From: Sepiola atlantica
Taxonomy: Eukaryota; Mollusca; Cephalopoda; Sepiida; Sepiolidae
NCBI GenBank assembly: GCA_963556195.1
Contig: OY744517.1
Span: forward strand, 84,545,214-84,609,213
Direction of reading: 5' to 3'
Length of the DNA: 64,000 bases
The notes beneath the pieces are model-generated. The model searched no databases and was not told where the DNA came from. It was given only the letters and a program-made list of their open reading frames with translations. A program made the position numbers and the translations under genes. Position 1 is the stretch's first letter. Every line of letters begins with the position of its first letter. Positions 32,136 to 40,536 of the stretch are shown here, piece after piece.

Positions 32136-33158
32136 TGAGCTTAATGGGTAAATACCTATGCTGAATTCTAGTTAATTCAGAGAATGAACCCTGGCAGGTA
32201 CTACCACTCTCGGTCAGAGTAGACCTAAGAATAATTGAAATTAAGGAAGGATTCTACACTCCCTCAAGCTCCAAAACTGGGGTGTCACCGCATAGATAGT
32301 GGAAAGTTATTCAAGAATTTCTTAAAGGTAAGAGTACATAATTGAACAATACATCCGACGGGATTTGAACTGTGTCTGTACGTCTTACATCACTCTCACT
32401 CTTGCATATAATGTTTGAAAAGACTGATCCAAGATCAGTCGCAGGTGAATGTTCAAAGTCAGAGAATGCGGTGGCAAACTTACGAAATAAATAAGAAGTG
32501 AATTTCATAGCTCAATAAATATTTGAACCATGACAGTTTATCACGTGACGTGTTTCTGTTCCTCAAAAGTTGGATGAAATCAATTGATCATAATCCACAA
32601 AAATGGACGGCAAAAACTGTAATTATTTGGACATCATCATGAAAATCTGCATGTGTTATACAAGCACTCGTTAAGAATAATATGTTGCACACAACTATTT
32701 GAATAAAATAAAATCAATGATATCGAATTGAAATAAAACACTAAAAAAGACAAAACAGAAAACTGGTTTGATGTAAATATTTCCCCAAAATAAATTTATT
32801 TGAAAAAACAAAATCTCCATTAACAAAGGTGAGAGTAAAATAAACTAAACAGGACATTGACAGATCCTTGTATTGAATCGTAAAACTAATTAATCGAAAT
32901 CCAATTTAATATGCTTGTCTTTTCAAACTTTCTGATATGTTCATTTTCATCCAGACTGCAATAGTAATTCCCTGGTTTTAGGTTGTCTGAGTTTAACGGC
33001 ATATCAACCCTTTTTGGCTTATGTAATGCCAAACAAAGGATACTTATTCTACACTATTCGTGAATTGATTTCTTTTGTCTGCTTCATTTCATTATTTATT
33101 TCCAAAAACAGAAGCGGATTCATTGTATACGATGAATTGAATCTACAAACATTTGCTG
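32136..33158. other. Spacer with one tRNA-like head
   Basis: On the reverse strand at about 32330-32415 there is a B-box-like CAGTTCAAATCCC with a plausible upstream D-arm region, probably a SINE head. The rest shows no gene. Confidence 0.4.
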
Positions 33159-33245
33159 CAATCGTCAATATGATCCCAACTAACACATAGTGGTTCTTAA
33201 TCTCCCTCCACATGAATATTCACCCATTTGTTATACTTTCTAGTT
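33159..33245 (-). pseudogene. Second, separate Copia fragment
   Basis: About 87 bp here matches 34115-34203, the linker between integrase and RT in the Copia element (AACACATAGTGGTTCTT, CCCTCCACAT, ATTCACCCATT). It lies beyond the RNase H end of that element, so it derives from another copy or a rearrangement. Divergence between the two is visible. Confidence 0.75.
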
Positions 33246-33367
33246 TTTACTTATATCTGTCCCTATATAACTAAAAAACAAATAGAGTTCAATCAGTCTT
33301 GTTGAGTACTTTTTGGACTGCAACTGTAAGTTTTGATAGTGGAAGTGGCTTCACTTGTTCAGCCAAC

Positions 33368-33480
33368 TGTGTTAACGTTCGCAACGTTCCTTTACATCAT
33401 CAATAGCTTCACACGTCTATCATCGATACAACAACACAATCTCTTTCGTCTTAGAGATCGAATAGTTCCACTTTCTATAA
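33368..33480 (-). mobile_element. Probable LTR remnant of the Copia element
   Basis: TCGC..CGTTC followed by ATCATCAATAGCT resembles the block at about 36793-36840 next to the primer-binding site, i.e. the LTR end. Similarity is moderate, so the two LTRs are old or come from different copies. The outer edge is not defined. Confidence 0.45.
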
Positions 33481-33615
33481 CAACTTAATCTAAATAGTCA
33501 ACCTCGAATCAAGAGAGATTACTCTAATCTCTTTTAGTCTTGCCATGTCCATTCTTAGTCTCCTGTCATAAACAATGTTTGTAGTGTGCAAAGCACTAGT
33601 CAGTGATCTATTGTC
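33470..33615 (-). pseudogene. Copia RNase H fragment fused to RT by deletion
   Basis: The translation continues from the RT segment (LKGASSSYD) directly into DNRSLTSALHTTNIVYDRRLRMDMARLKE, which is the RNase H region of Copia pol (the DNxSL...H(S/T)T...D(K/R)RLR pattern). The RT palm with the YVDD box and the connection domain are missing. After about SRLTI the frame ends, so the RNase H C-terminus is also lost. Confidence 0.8.
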
Positions 33616-34012
33616 ATACGAACTACTTGCACCTTTCAGCTGTAAGAATACTTCCTTAACTCTTTTGCATCAAGATCTAGGTGCATCATTCAATCCGTAG
33701 ATGCATCTTTTAAGACGCCAAACCTCAGTTTTTGGACGCAGAAATACCTCTCTTGTCAAAAGGTCCCCTTGTAGAAATGCTGCTGTTATATCAATAGATT
33801 GCACCCTCCAGGACATCAAGGCGGCTATAAAGAATACGAAGCATAGATATTCTCTACTCCAGGTGAGAGACTCTTTCCTAAGGTTGCTAGTGTCCTTTTC
33901 AAAGCCACGGGCCACTAATCTTGCTTTAGTTTGCGTTTCGCCGTGTATATATTTTTCAGTTACTATCCGGCGAGAATATAGTGTAGCCTGTTTCTCAAAG
34001 CGAACTACTTGA
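33616..34012 (-). pseudogene. Copia reverse transcriptase, N-terminal part
   Basis: Visible motifs in order: IVTEKYIHGETQTKARLVARGFE, WRVQSIDITAAFLQGDL (the first catalytic Asp region), REVFLRP, and WRLKRCIYGLNDAPRS. The Trp that normally follows APRS is a TGA stop, and the next Tyr is Cys. The rest of the palm is deleted (see RNase H fragment). It cannot be functional. Confidence 0.9.
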
Positions 34013-34023
34013 AATACCTCATT

Positions 34024-34236
34024 CTAAATCAAGTTATTCAACTCTCTCTCATTAGCACCCACAACATCCTGAGATATTTCTTGATCAGCATTTTCTGGAT
34101 AAAGTAGTTCCTTCCAATTGTGAATATGATTCCAATTAACACATAGTGGTTCTTCATTTCCCTCCACATAAACATTCACCCATTCATTATACTTTCCACT
34201 TTGTTTAGGCTGTATGCTTACTACTTTGGCTTCCAC
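34024..34236 (-). pseudogene. Copia integrase-RT linker
   Basis: A 70-codon open stretch contains EPLCVNWNHIHNWKELLYPENA, a segment seen between integrase and RT in animal Copia elements of this type. It is separated by a frameshift and stop from the integrase C-terminal frame upstream. The same region is duplicated at 33159-33245. Confidence 0.7.
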
Positions 34237-34256
34237 TCCTTTTCATTCCTCATTTT

Positions 34257-34757
34257 TTACCCAATAAAAGAATTTCGTATTAGTTTTAATCTATTATTTA
34301 CATAACCATCAGACGTATTTTCCTTGTGGGAATCAGTTTCATCTGGTGAAGAATATTGATGACTATCATCCTCCTCATCCACATCAATAGTATTCATAGG
34401 TGATTCTTTATCCCCAGTCTTATATTCTGATCTTTTTTCGACTTGATACATACTACTACTATCCTTTACTTTCATTAATTGGAATGGATGAACACGATAA
34501 TAAGCTCCTCGATGGCGTACCAATACAGTTTGTCCTTCTTTCCCAAGCACCAATGCAGGAACTTTCAAACCTTTAAAATCTTTCCAGCGATAATAAACTT
34601 TATCACTATTATCATGCACCACATCTGAATAAGAACGCACCTCATGTCTGAGTGATCTCGCGATTCTTTCACTTGACTCAGCTGCAATATAGTTTTGTCT
34701 GGCACTGTGTAAAGCTGCCATGTTCTGACATATAATATCACTAGATGAACTTTCCAT
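34257..34757 (-). pseudogene. Copia integrase C-terminal region
   Basis: A 166-codon open stretch has ARQNYIAAESSERIARSLRH, VRSYSDVVHDNSDKVYYRW and LVLGKEGQTVLVRHRGAYYRVHPFQLMKV. These fit the DNA-binding/SH3-like C-terminal part of integrase in Copia elements. The acidic DVDEEDDS stretch follows. This is the longest undamaged piece of the element. Confidence 0.8.
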
Positions 34758-35430
34758 AGCTAAAAGTTCATTCTCTGAGATTGACGGAAGGTTAGAGTTA
34801 ACTCCAAATACTAATTGGTTGGACTAAAACCGCCATTATTCTGTGAAGTGTTCTTTACACTTACTGCCCATGCAAGTGCAATTTTTGGTTCGCATTTCAC
34901 ATCTGCAATAGTTTTGCAAAATACCTCTGCCAATATCTGATTATGCCGTTCCACAATCCCATTGTAAATGCACCTGCTGTTGTTGCAGTTTCTATATTTA
35001 GTTTTTCATTCATCTCTCTATATTTTTCATGTGAAAATTCCCCTCCATTATCACTTAAGAACTTTCTAGGTGCACCAAAATATTATATCCACAGTTAATA
35101 AATGTTTTGCACAATTTAATCTTGTTGTTTTGAAAACACTAAACAGGCTGCAGAATATCTTGTGGCAGAATCAATCATATGCAAAATCCAAGTTTTATTG
35201 TGAATATATTCCTTTAAGTCCATACACATAACTTGGTTAAATTTATCAGCCATGGGTGCAGCCACCACATGACGTAATGGTACACGTTTATCTTTTATGC
35301 ATATTTCACATGAATTGCAATATTTTTCAATTTTCTTAAGGAATTCAGCATCATAAAAATCCCTACTTCTCCTAACAAGTTTACACAACTTTTCTTTTGA
35401 GTCATGTGACAATTGTCTGTGCAACTTCAT
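34758..35430 (-). pseudogene. Copia integrase zinc finger and catalytic core, frameshifted
   Basis: 35430-35116 is open and shows H4-H9 and C41-C44 of the HHCC zinc finger, then CMDLKEY with the first catalytic Asp (D71), and HMIDSATRYSAA. Past a frameshift near 35110, the second Asp motif SDNGGEF appears around 35055, and after another shift the Glu motif NGIVERHNQILAEVF near 34950. All three D,D,E residues can still be identified, but they lie in different frames. Confidence 0.85.
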
Positions 35431-35667
35431 TGCTTTTTTTCTTCCAGTGTTAAGGTTTTGACAGAAGTGATGTGCAACACCACAGACACTCTTAATTCAC
35501 ATCGCTTGTTAAATAATAAATTTGTAAGTTGGATTTAGTAGTGGCCTGATGAGGTGCAAACCAAATCTATCGCATCATCAAGAATTCTTGCTGTATCATT
35601 CCAGCTTTCTTCATGGAGGTTTTACTCAACAGCAATTGAATTTCATTATTTATTATATTGGAATCAA

Positions 35668-35925
35668 TCATAACCTTTTTCTGCCAATAACTGCAGGAAA
35701 TTTTACTTTTCCAGTTGCGCTAACCTCAGCTCCATCTCCAAACTTGAATTTCGTAACAGTCCAAGAATATTCAACTAAGTATTTGTCTTGTTCAGACAGA
35801 GCATCAATAAAAACGTCCAGCCAAGTTTTTCTGGTGACAGTTTTCGTGCATGCACTATCTAATATGCACATTCCAAAACACTCCTTAACCAACCCATTGG
35901 CATGGAGTTCTGTGTTAAATAGCAT
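35668..35925 (-). pseudogene. Copia aspartic protease
   Basis: An 85-codon open stretch contains CILDSACTKTV, with D23-S24-A25 at the position of the retropepsin active site (D-S/T-G or D-S-A in Copia), then FKFGDGAEVSATGKVKFPAVIG. The length is near that of a Copia protease core. The frame ends at 35668, with an unrelated or shifted frame up to the integrase. Confidence 0.75.
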
Positions 35926-36220
35926 TATGTGAATCTCTTGTATGCTTTTTTATATATTCCTGATGATGTCTACAATCTCTTGAAAAGTGTTTTGTAGAGT
36001 CACAATTAAAGCATCTCATAATTTTTCCATCCTTGCCTCTTGGATTTAAACCTCTACTGGATTCATAAGTTCTGTTTTGATATTTCCGACCACCTCTATA
36101 ATTTACTCGTCCACACCAACTTCTTGTTTGAAATGAATTCTCGTTTTCAGTTACAAAAACCGGTTCAGATTTTACACCTGGTGCTCGCATCTGTCCATTC
36201 ATTGCGGCAGGATCCCCCAA
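35915..36220 (-). pseudogene. Copia gag zinc knuckle
   Basis: A 101-codon stretch, basic and glycine-rich, with a CCHC knuckle C70-X2-C73-X4-H78-X4-C83 (CFNCDSTKHFSRDC). This is the nucleic-acid-binding part of gag. It overlaps the protease frame by 11 bp, in a different reading frame. Confidence 0.9.
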
Positions 36221-36282
36221 AATCTTTTGTATCGTGCTTTCATATCATCATATGTCATAGACCCACACGTAGTATGAGCCTG

Positions 36283-36710
36283 TCAATCGTTTTCTCCAGA
36301 GATATTTGCTGCAGTTAATAAAAAAAAAGCATGTACACCTTCCGGTAATTCAACTTTAAAATTATCCAGTTTGTGATAGAGGTATTCAAATTGTATCAAA
36401 AAGTCAGTAATACTTACACCGGAAGGACGCCTGTAGTCATAAAATTCCTTAACGGCTAAATAAGCCCGGGTGTTTTCATCTTTTAAAAACAATGTGTTCA
36501 GTTTGCTATTTTCTGAACACCATTTTCCTGGTCTATTTCCTGAGGTTGCACGTTCCTCACATTCCAGTTAAACTGAAAAAATACTGCTGGGTCCTGCTTG
36601 GATTTATTTAGGTTCGTATACATTTGCCATATTATTAAATCATTCTTCCATTCCACATAGCAATCTTCGTTTTCCAAAGCTGGTGGCATTTTTAAAGCTT
36701 GACTTGTCAT
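36283..36710 (-). pseudogene. Copia gag N-terminal region, frameshifted
   Basis: The likely start is the ATG at 36710, giving MTSQALKMPPALENEDCYVE and then WKNDLIIWQMYTNLNKSKQDPAV, typical of the UBN2-type gag of Copia elements. The frame shifts at about 36495. The other frame continues with FLKDENTRAYLAVKEFYDYR and FLIQFEYLYHKLDNFKVELPEGVHAFFLL. Upstream of 36710 is the short leader after the primer-binding site. Confidence 0.85.
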
Positions 36711-36900
36711 CTTGAGATATAGTATATGTGACAAGTGTAGAACACAAAACAATATTGAATATCCCACACTGGGTCTCGTTCTGCTACCAATTGTCAAAGT
36801 TCGCCGCGTTCGTCTATATCATCAATAGCTCTGTAAGTGTTTTTCTTTTCGCCTCGTGAAAGGCTTTAAACTGACAGTCATAAAGTGAAATGGCTTCTGT

Positions 36901-36968
36901 CATTGTTTATTATTCTGGTTGATTTAAACATTTAGCTAATCTATTTTGTCAAGCATTTATTTATTTGG

Positions 36969-37012
<44 letters not shown>

Positions 37013-37018
37013 ACTTAG
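36901..37018. repeat. Spacer ending in (AT)n microsatellite
   Basis: (AT)n at 36972-37007. It borders the left arm of the long hairpin; a second AT tract borders the right arm at 37619-37651. Confidence 0.85.
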
Positions 37019-37617
37019 GCAGCAAGTCATTATTATCCAAGCAAGCGTTGCTGAACGTCACGAAACTTTCTCGTTTGTAAATCTTCTTCGTGAGGTTCTC
37101 AAACCGTCGAGCTATTCTTCTGGTTTCAGGTGGCAATCCGTAAAGTAAAGTCAGTCGCGTTATTGTTTCTTTGTCATCGATAGCTTTCTTCCGACAAAAT
37201 CAATATTTACTTTTGCTTCATCAGTTCTTTTTTCTTGTTAGTCGTTGCAGCATGTTGTTTAGAAGAATAAAATGTAATTAGATTTAATTCCTTTCAGAAA
37301 ATACTTTGTCTGGTTCGGAATTATTTTCAAATGGCTTCTCCAATTGTTCTTAATTCGGTCATTTTTTTTCGAGCGCTTTCGACTTTCATAGTCGTCTTCA
37401 GGATTTTTTTTAAATAAGAAGACTTGAGTTAATGTTTTATAGGTATCGTTAAGGGCGAATGAAGACGACTAAGAAAGTCGAAAGCGCTCAAAAAAAAATG
37501 GCCGAATTAAGAACAATCGGAGAAGTACTCTACGGATTGCCCCCTGAAACCAAAAGAATAGCTCACGAAGAAGATTTACAAACGAGAAAGTTCCGTGACG
37601 TTCAACAACGTTTGCTT

Positions 37618-37652
<35 letters not shown>
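37019..37652. mobile_element. Long inverted-repeat (hairpin) element flanked by AT tracts
   Basis: The left arm (37019-37147 plus 37334-37403) is the inverse of the right arm (about 37459-37618): ATCCAAGCAA.CGTTG, GAACGTCACG.AACTTTCTCG, TTGTAAATCTTCTTCGTGAG, GGCAATCCGTA, TTGTTCTTAATTCGG.CAT, GAGCGCTTTCGACTTTC.TAG. The loop is about 55 bp. The left arm carries a 186-bp insert (37148-37333) that the right arm lacks. Inside the arm is a CTGAAGA+C+GACT..AGTC+GAAA hammerhead-like core on the reverse strand (about 37369-37396). No protein. Confidence 0.85.
37148..37333 (+). repeat. Dispersed repeat inserted in one arm of the hairpin, copy 1
   Basis: AAGTCAG.CGCGTTAT, TTTCTTTGTCATCGATAG, AGTCGTTGCAGCATGTTG and AAAATGTAATTAGATTTAAT also occur at 39143-39305 in the same orientation. 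The edges are fixed by comparison with the uninterrupted right arm of the hairpin. Class unknown. Confidence 0.85.
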
Positions 37653-37654
<2 letters not shown>

Positions 37655-38400
37655 AACACTCTGAAAATGTTGTTTGTTATGTTGTTATCATCTCGTTACC
37701 GTGCACACTTCGTCTGTACATGAACGTTTTTGATAGTTTGAGGATGCCCAAATAATCTAAATAAAGGTCGAATTATAAGAGGAATGATGTAAATAATTTT
37801 TTTAAAAAGAGGAGATAGGGAAGAAATGGAAGAAAGAGGAGGGATATGGGAGGAAAGAAAGGGGAAGAGAAAGAGAGAGCAAATAGAGTGAAAGAAAAAT
37901 GGAGGGAGAGAGAGAGAAGGTGTATGAGAGATAAAGAAAGGTGGAAATGGAGAAGAGAAAGATGAAGAAAGGGCGAGACGGGAAGATAGAAAGGTCAGAA
38001 AGAGCGGGTCTATTATGACATCATAATATATTCTGAAAGCCCTTGAATCTGTGTTTTGGATGGTGCGAGGAAAGGTGAATAACATAAATAAAGGGCAAAC
38101 GGTAAGAGAATTGGTGAGAGAAATTGAATAATGTAAATAATTAAAAGAATAAGAAAAAAACTGAATCCAGGTCAAACAGTCGGCTGCTGATTATTTTGTT
38201 TTCTTACTTTCTCTCTATTATATTTAAGCAACTACAAAAGTAGTCACATGAATTATAGAGCAGCCGTCGAACGTGGATGTTTAAAAAGTAACATTACTGA
38301 AAGAGAGTGAGGGAGAAAGAAGTTTTAAAAGAAAAATGTTACTTTTTTCTAAAACTATTCTCTGGGTTTTTTTCAGGGTCCCAGGTAACACCAGTTAGCC
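37653..38400. other. Purine-rich segment ending in a Helitron-like 3' end
   Basis: 37795-38010 is GA-rich and opens a 159-codon Ser/Phe/Leu frame on the reverse strand that is compositional. TAAATAAAGG..CGAATTATAAGAGGAAT at about 37757 is repeated with changes at about 38085. At 38370-38400, GGTCCCAGGTAACACCAGTTAG followed by CCTGTTAG and T resembles a decayed Helitron 3' end. Confidence 0.5.
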
Positions 38401-38797
38401 CTGTTAGTTATTAATATGGCCTATCGGTCCAACTATGATGTGAAGAAAAGAAAAATCCAGTTTCTAAAGCGTTAATCTGAGGCATTCCTACCTTTTTCAG
38501 TCTTGATTTTGGTAATATTTGTTTATGAACATTTTATAAGATCACTAATATCACTTGCTAAATTTTTGTATAATTATTTTGACCTCCTTAACAATGTAAT
38601 GTCATCAGAAAGTTCCCAGCTTATAAGAAAAATTAGCTGGTCAATCATGTTACTGAGCTGATGTATTATTCAATGGTGTTCCTTATGAAGTTCTTAAGAA
38701 ATCTTTCCAAATATTCTGGAATTTTTCAATATTACATTCTTTGTCTCGAGGGTCAGCCGCATAATCGGTTCTCTTGGTCTTTTTCAAAAGATTGGTA
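38401..38797. other. Spacer, no gene seen
   Basis: No motif-bearing frame. Confidence 0.4.
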
Positions 38798-38961
38798 TGT
38801 AATGACTAACGAGAACAGACGTAACTTGGGAAAGCTTTATTCAGCACACAATGTCGGTACAGTATTAGTGCTACTATTTATAGTGGTTAGTAGAAGCAGG
38901 AGAGTTCTCCAAAGAGGAGATAAGTCAGAGTAAGGAAAGTTACTCGTAATTATTCATTACA
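38798..38961 (-). mobile_element. Solo LTR, 164 bp, with 5-bp target duplication
   Basis: Ends are TGTAATGA and TCATTACA, an 8-bp perfect terminal inversion with the canonical TG..CA. TGGTA flanks both sides (38793-38797 and 38962-38966). On the reverse strand a TATAAATAG promoter box (38883-38874) is followed about 35 bp later by the AATAAAG polyadenylation signal (38841-38835). No internal region exists, so it arose by recombination between two LTRs or is an isolated LTR copy. The length suits a short-LTR gypsy-like element, but the parent element is not in the window. Confidence 0.85.
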
Positions 38962-39142
38962 TGGTATATTATTCAAGGAGGAAACAGCAAATAGTTTAAT
39001 GCCTAACTCTATTTAATTTAATTAACTGAACACTGCTGATCCAAATGTTTAACTAAGAGTTGTCTGTGGACCATCTTAATAGGGTAAATAAGGGTACTTA
39101 GTTCGCCCCTTCTCCGCACCGATAACCTTACATCTTCTAATA
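38962..39142. other. Spacer
   Basis: Contains the right target duplication of the solo LTR. No gene. Confidence 0.4.
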
Positions 39143-39305
39143 TGTAAAGTAAAGTCAGGCGCGTTATCGTTTCTTTGTCATCGATAGTTTCTTTCGCTAA
39201 AATCAATATTTGTTTCTGCTTCATCAGATTTTTTTTCTTGTGAGTCGTTGCAGCATGTTGTTTAGAAGAATAAAATGTAATTAGATTTAATTCCTTTAAG
39301 AAAAA
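39143..39305 (+). repeat. Dispersed repeat, copy 2
   Basis: Matches 37148-37333 as described there. It is preceded by TCTAATATG, a start shared with other short elements of the window. Confidence 0.8.
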
Positions 39306-40536
39306 AATCGATTCATCCATAAAACAAATTTAAATGATTTATATTGTTTTTTTTTTATCCTCTTTTTTTCTGGAATTATCTCGTTCAAAAGCGAAGAAAA
39401 GAAAAACAAATACACGCACAAAAAAATCACGAAACCACCTAGTTTAATCTATTTTCACACATCGGAGAGCTCTTCACTCTTCAGTCCACTCAGTTATTTT
39501 TTCGTAGTTTTCTTTTTCACCACATGGTCCTTCTTTTTTTTTTCTACACCCACAACTATTTTTAGTACCAGACTTATTTTTTTTTACCTGAATACAACTT
39601 GATTTTAGATAAACATAAATATAAGTTGAAAGAAAAGCACCAACAAGTCTAATTGATTTGTAAAAAAAATATGGACGGTCAAGCCTATTGAGTGAGTGAG
39701 GCCTTCAGGAGAGTTCAGTTCAAAATTCCCAGAAGATTACTGACTACAAGAAATTGCACATCAAAGGAGGCTGGAGAATACAATAGACAAAACTGTGTGA
39801 AAATAGCAGCAACAAAGATTAGGAAAACAGTTCCAAACTTAAGAAAATAATTATGTAAATTGAAAACTCGTGTCAGTGTGATGAATGTTATGATCCTGAA
39901 CCGGGATCGAGCGGTGGAAGTGGCCTCGAATTGATTCATCCTTGCCATAAAAGAGCCTTGTGTGCAGTTCAAAGGTTAACACTGCCCGAATACCGGCTTA
40001 ATTTTAGCTGTTTTTATTTTAACATCCGTGACAACAAATCCATGTGTAGTTATGCAGATCGAGTTGGTGTTCATGTGTCTGCTTTAACTGAATTAGAGAA
40101 GGAAGAGAAATCGCATTTGTCGTCGGCAATTGATTTCTAAACTTCAGGTTTTAAAGAGCAGAACAGAGAGAAAGAAAATAAAAAAGGAGAAAGGAGAGAA
40201 AATGTCGAGCGAGCGGTGAGCTGGTTTTTTATTTGACTGAGGCAACAAGTGGAATTAATTTTATTTAAATCTGTGACATTTACTTTTAACGGTCCCTTTG
40301 GAGTCAGAGTGAAAACTTTTCTCCGATAGACTTCCAAATCCCCTCTTTCAGTCAGCTAATACGGTTTCAGCATACAGGTTACAGAAGGTTAGTCATTGGT
40401 ATTATGTTCCTGTGTCAGAAAAATATAAGAAACATTTGTCGTATGACTTCTCTTTAGTCAGGTTAGATTAAAAAGTAAGTTTGAAAAGTCACTGTTCAAT
40501 ACTCGACAGGTTTTTTTTGTTGTCTTTTTTTTTTAA
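39306..40536. other. Spacer, no gene recognised
   Basis: Frames of 66-85 codons on both strands have no domains. One at 39931-40140 (69 codons, with a CSYADRVGVHVSALTELEKEE stretch) has less biased composition than its surroundings. It has no splice or homology support. A T-rich run just before 40537 is the poly-A tail side of the next LINE. Confidence 0.4.

Larger units (their letters stand above)
33368..36900 (-). mobile_element. Degraded Ty1/Copia-type LTR retrotransposon (gag-PR-INT-RT-RH)
   Basis: Reading from 36800 down to 33480, the domains come in the order gag, zinc knuckle, protease, integrase, RT, RNase H. Integrase before RT defines the Copia order. A primer-binding site TGGTAGCAGAACGAG is read on the reverse strand at about 36780; its first 10 bases match the complement of the 3' end of initiator-Met tRNA. 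The element is ~3.5 kb, shorter than usual, because of internal deletions in RT/RNase H. Frameshifts and stops occur throughout. Individual parts are listed separately. Confidence 0.9.

Noticed and set aside
31478..32164. 228-codon Lys/Glu-rich and 147-codon Arg-rich frames
   Set aside because: Direct product of GAA/GGA triplet repetition; no flanking gene structure.
37459..37755. 98-codon frame starting MKTTKKVESAQKKM
   Set aside because: It is one arm of the long hairpin followed by an AT tract; the other arm does not keep it open.
37696..38175. 159-codon Ser/Leu/Phe-rich frame resembling a membrane protein
   Set aside because: It is the complement of a GA-rich tract; composition explains it.
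38661..38933. 90-codon frame as a small gene
   Set aside because: It overlaps the solo LTR and has no motif.
39931..40140. Possible host exon (69 codons)
   Set aside because: Less biased composition than the surroundings, but no splice-site pair, domain or neighbouring exon could be identified.
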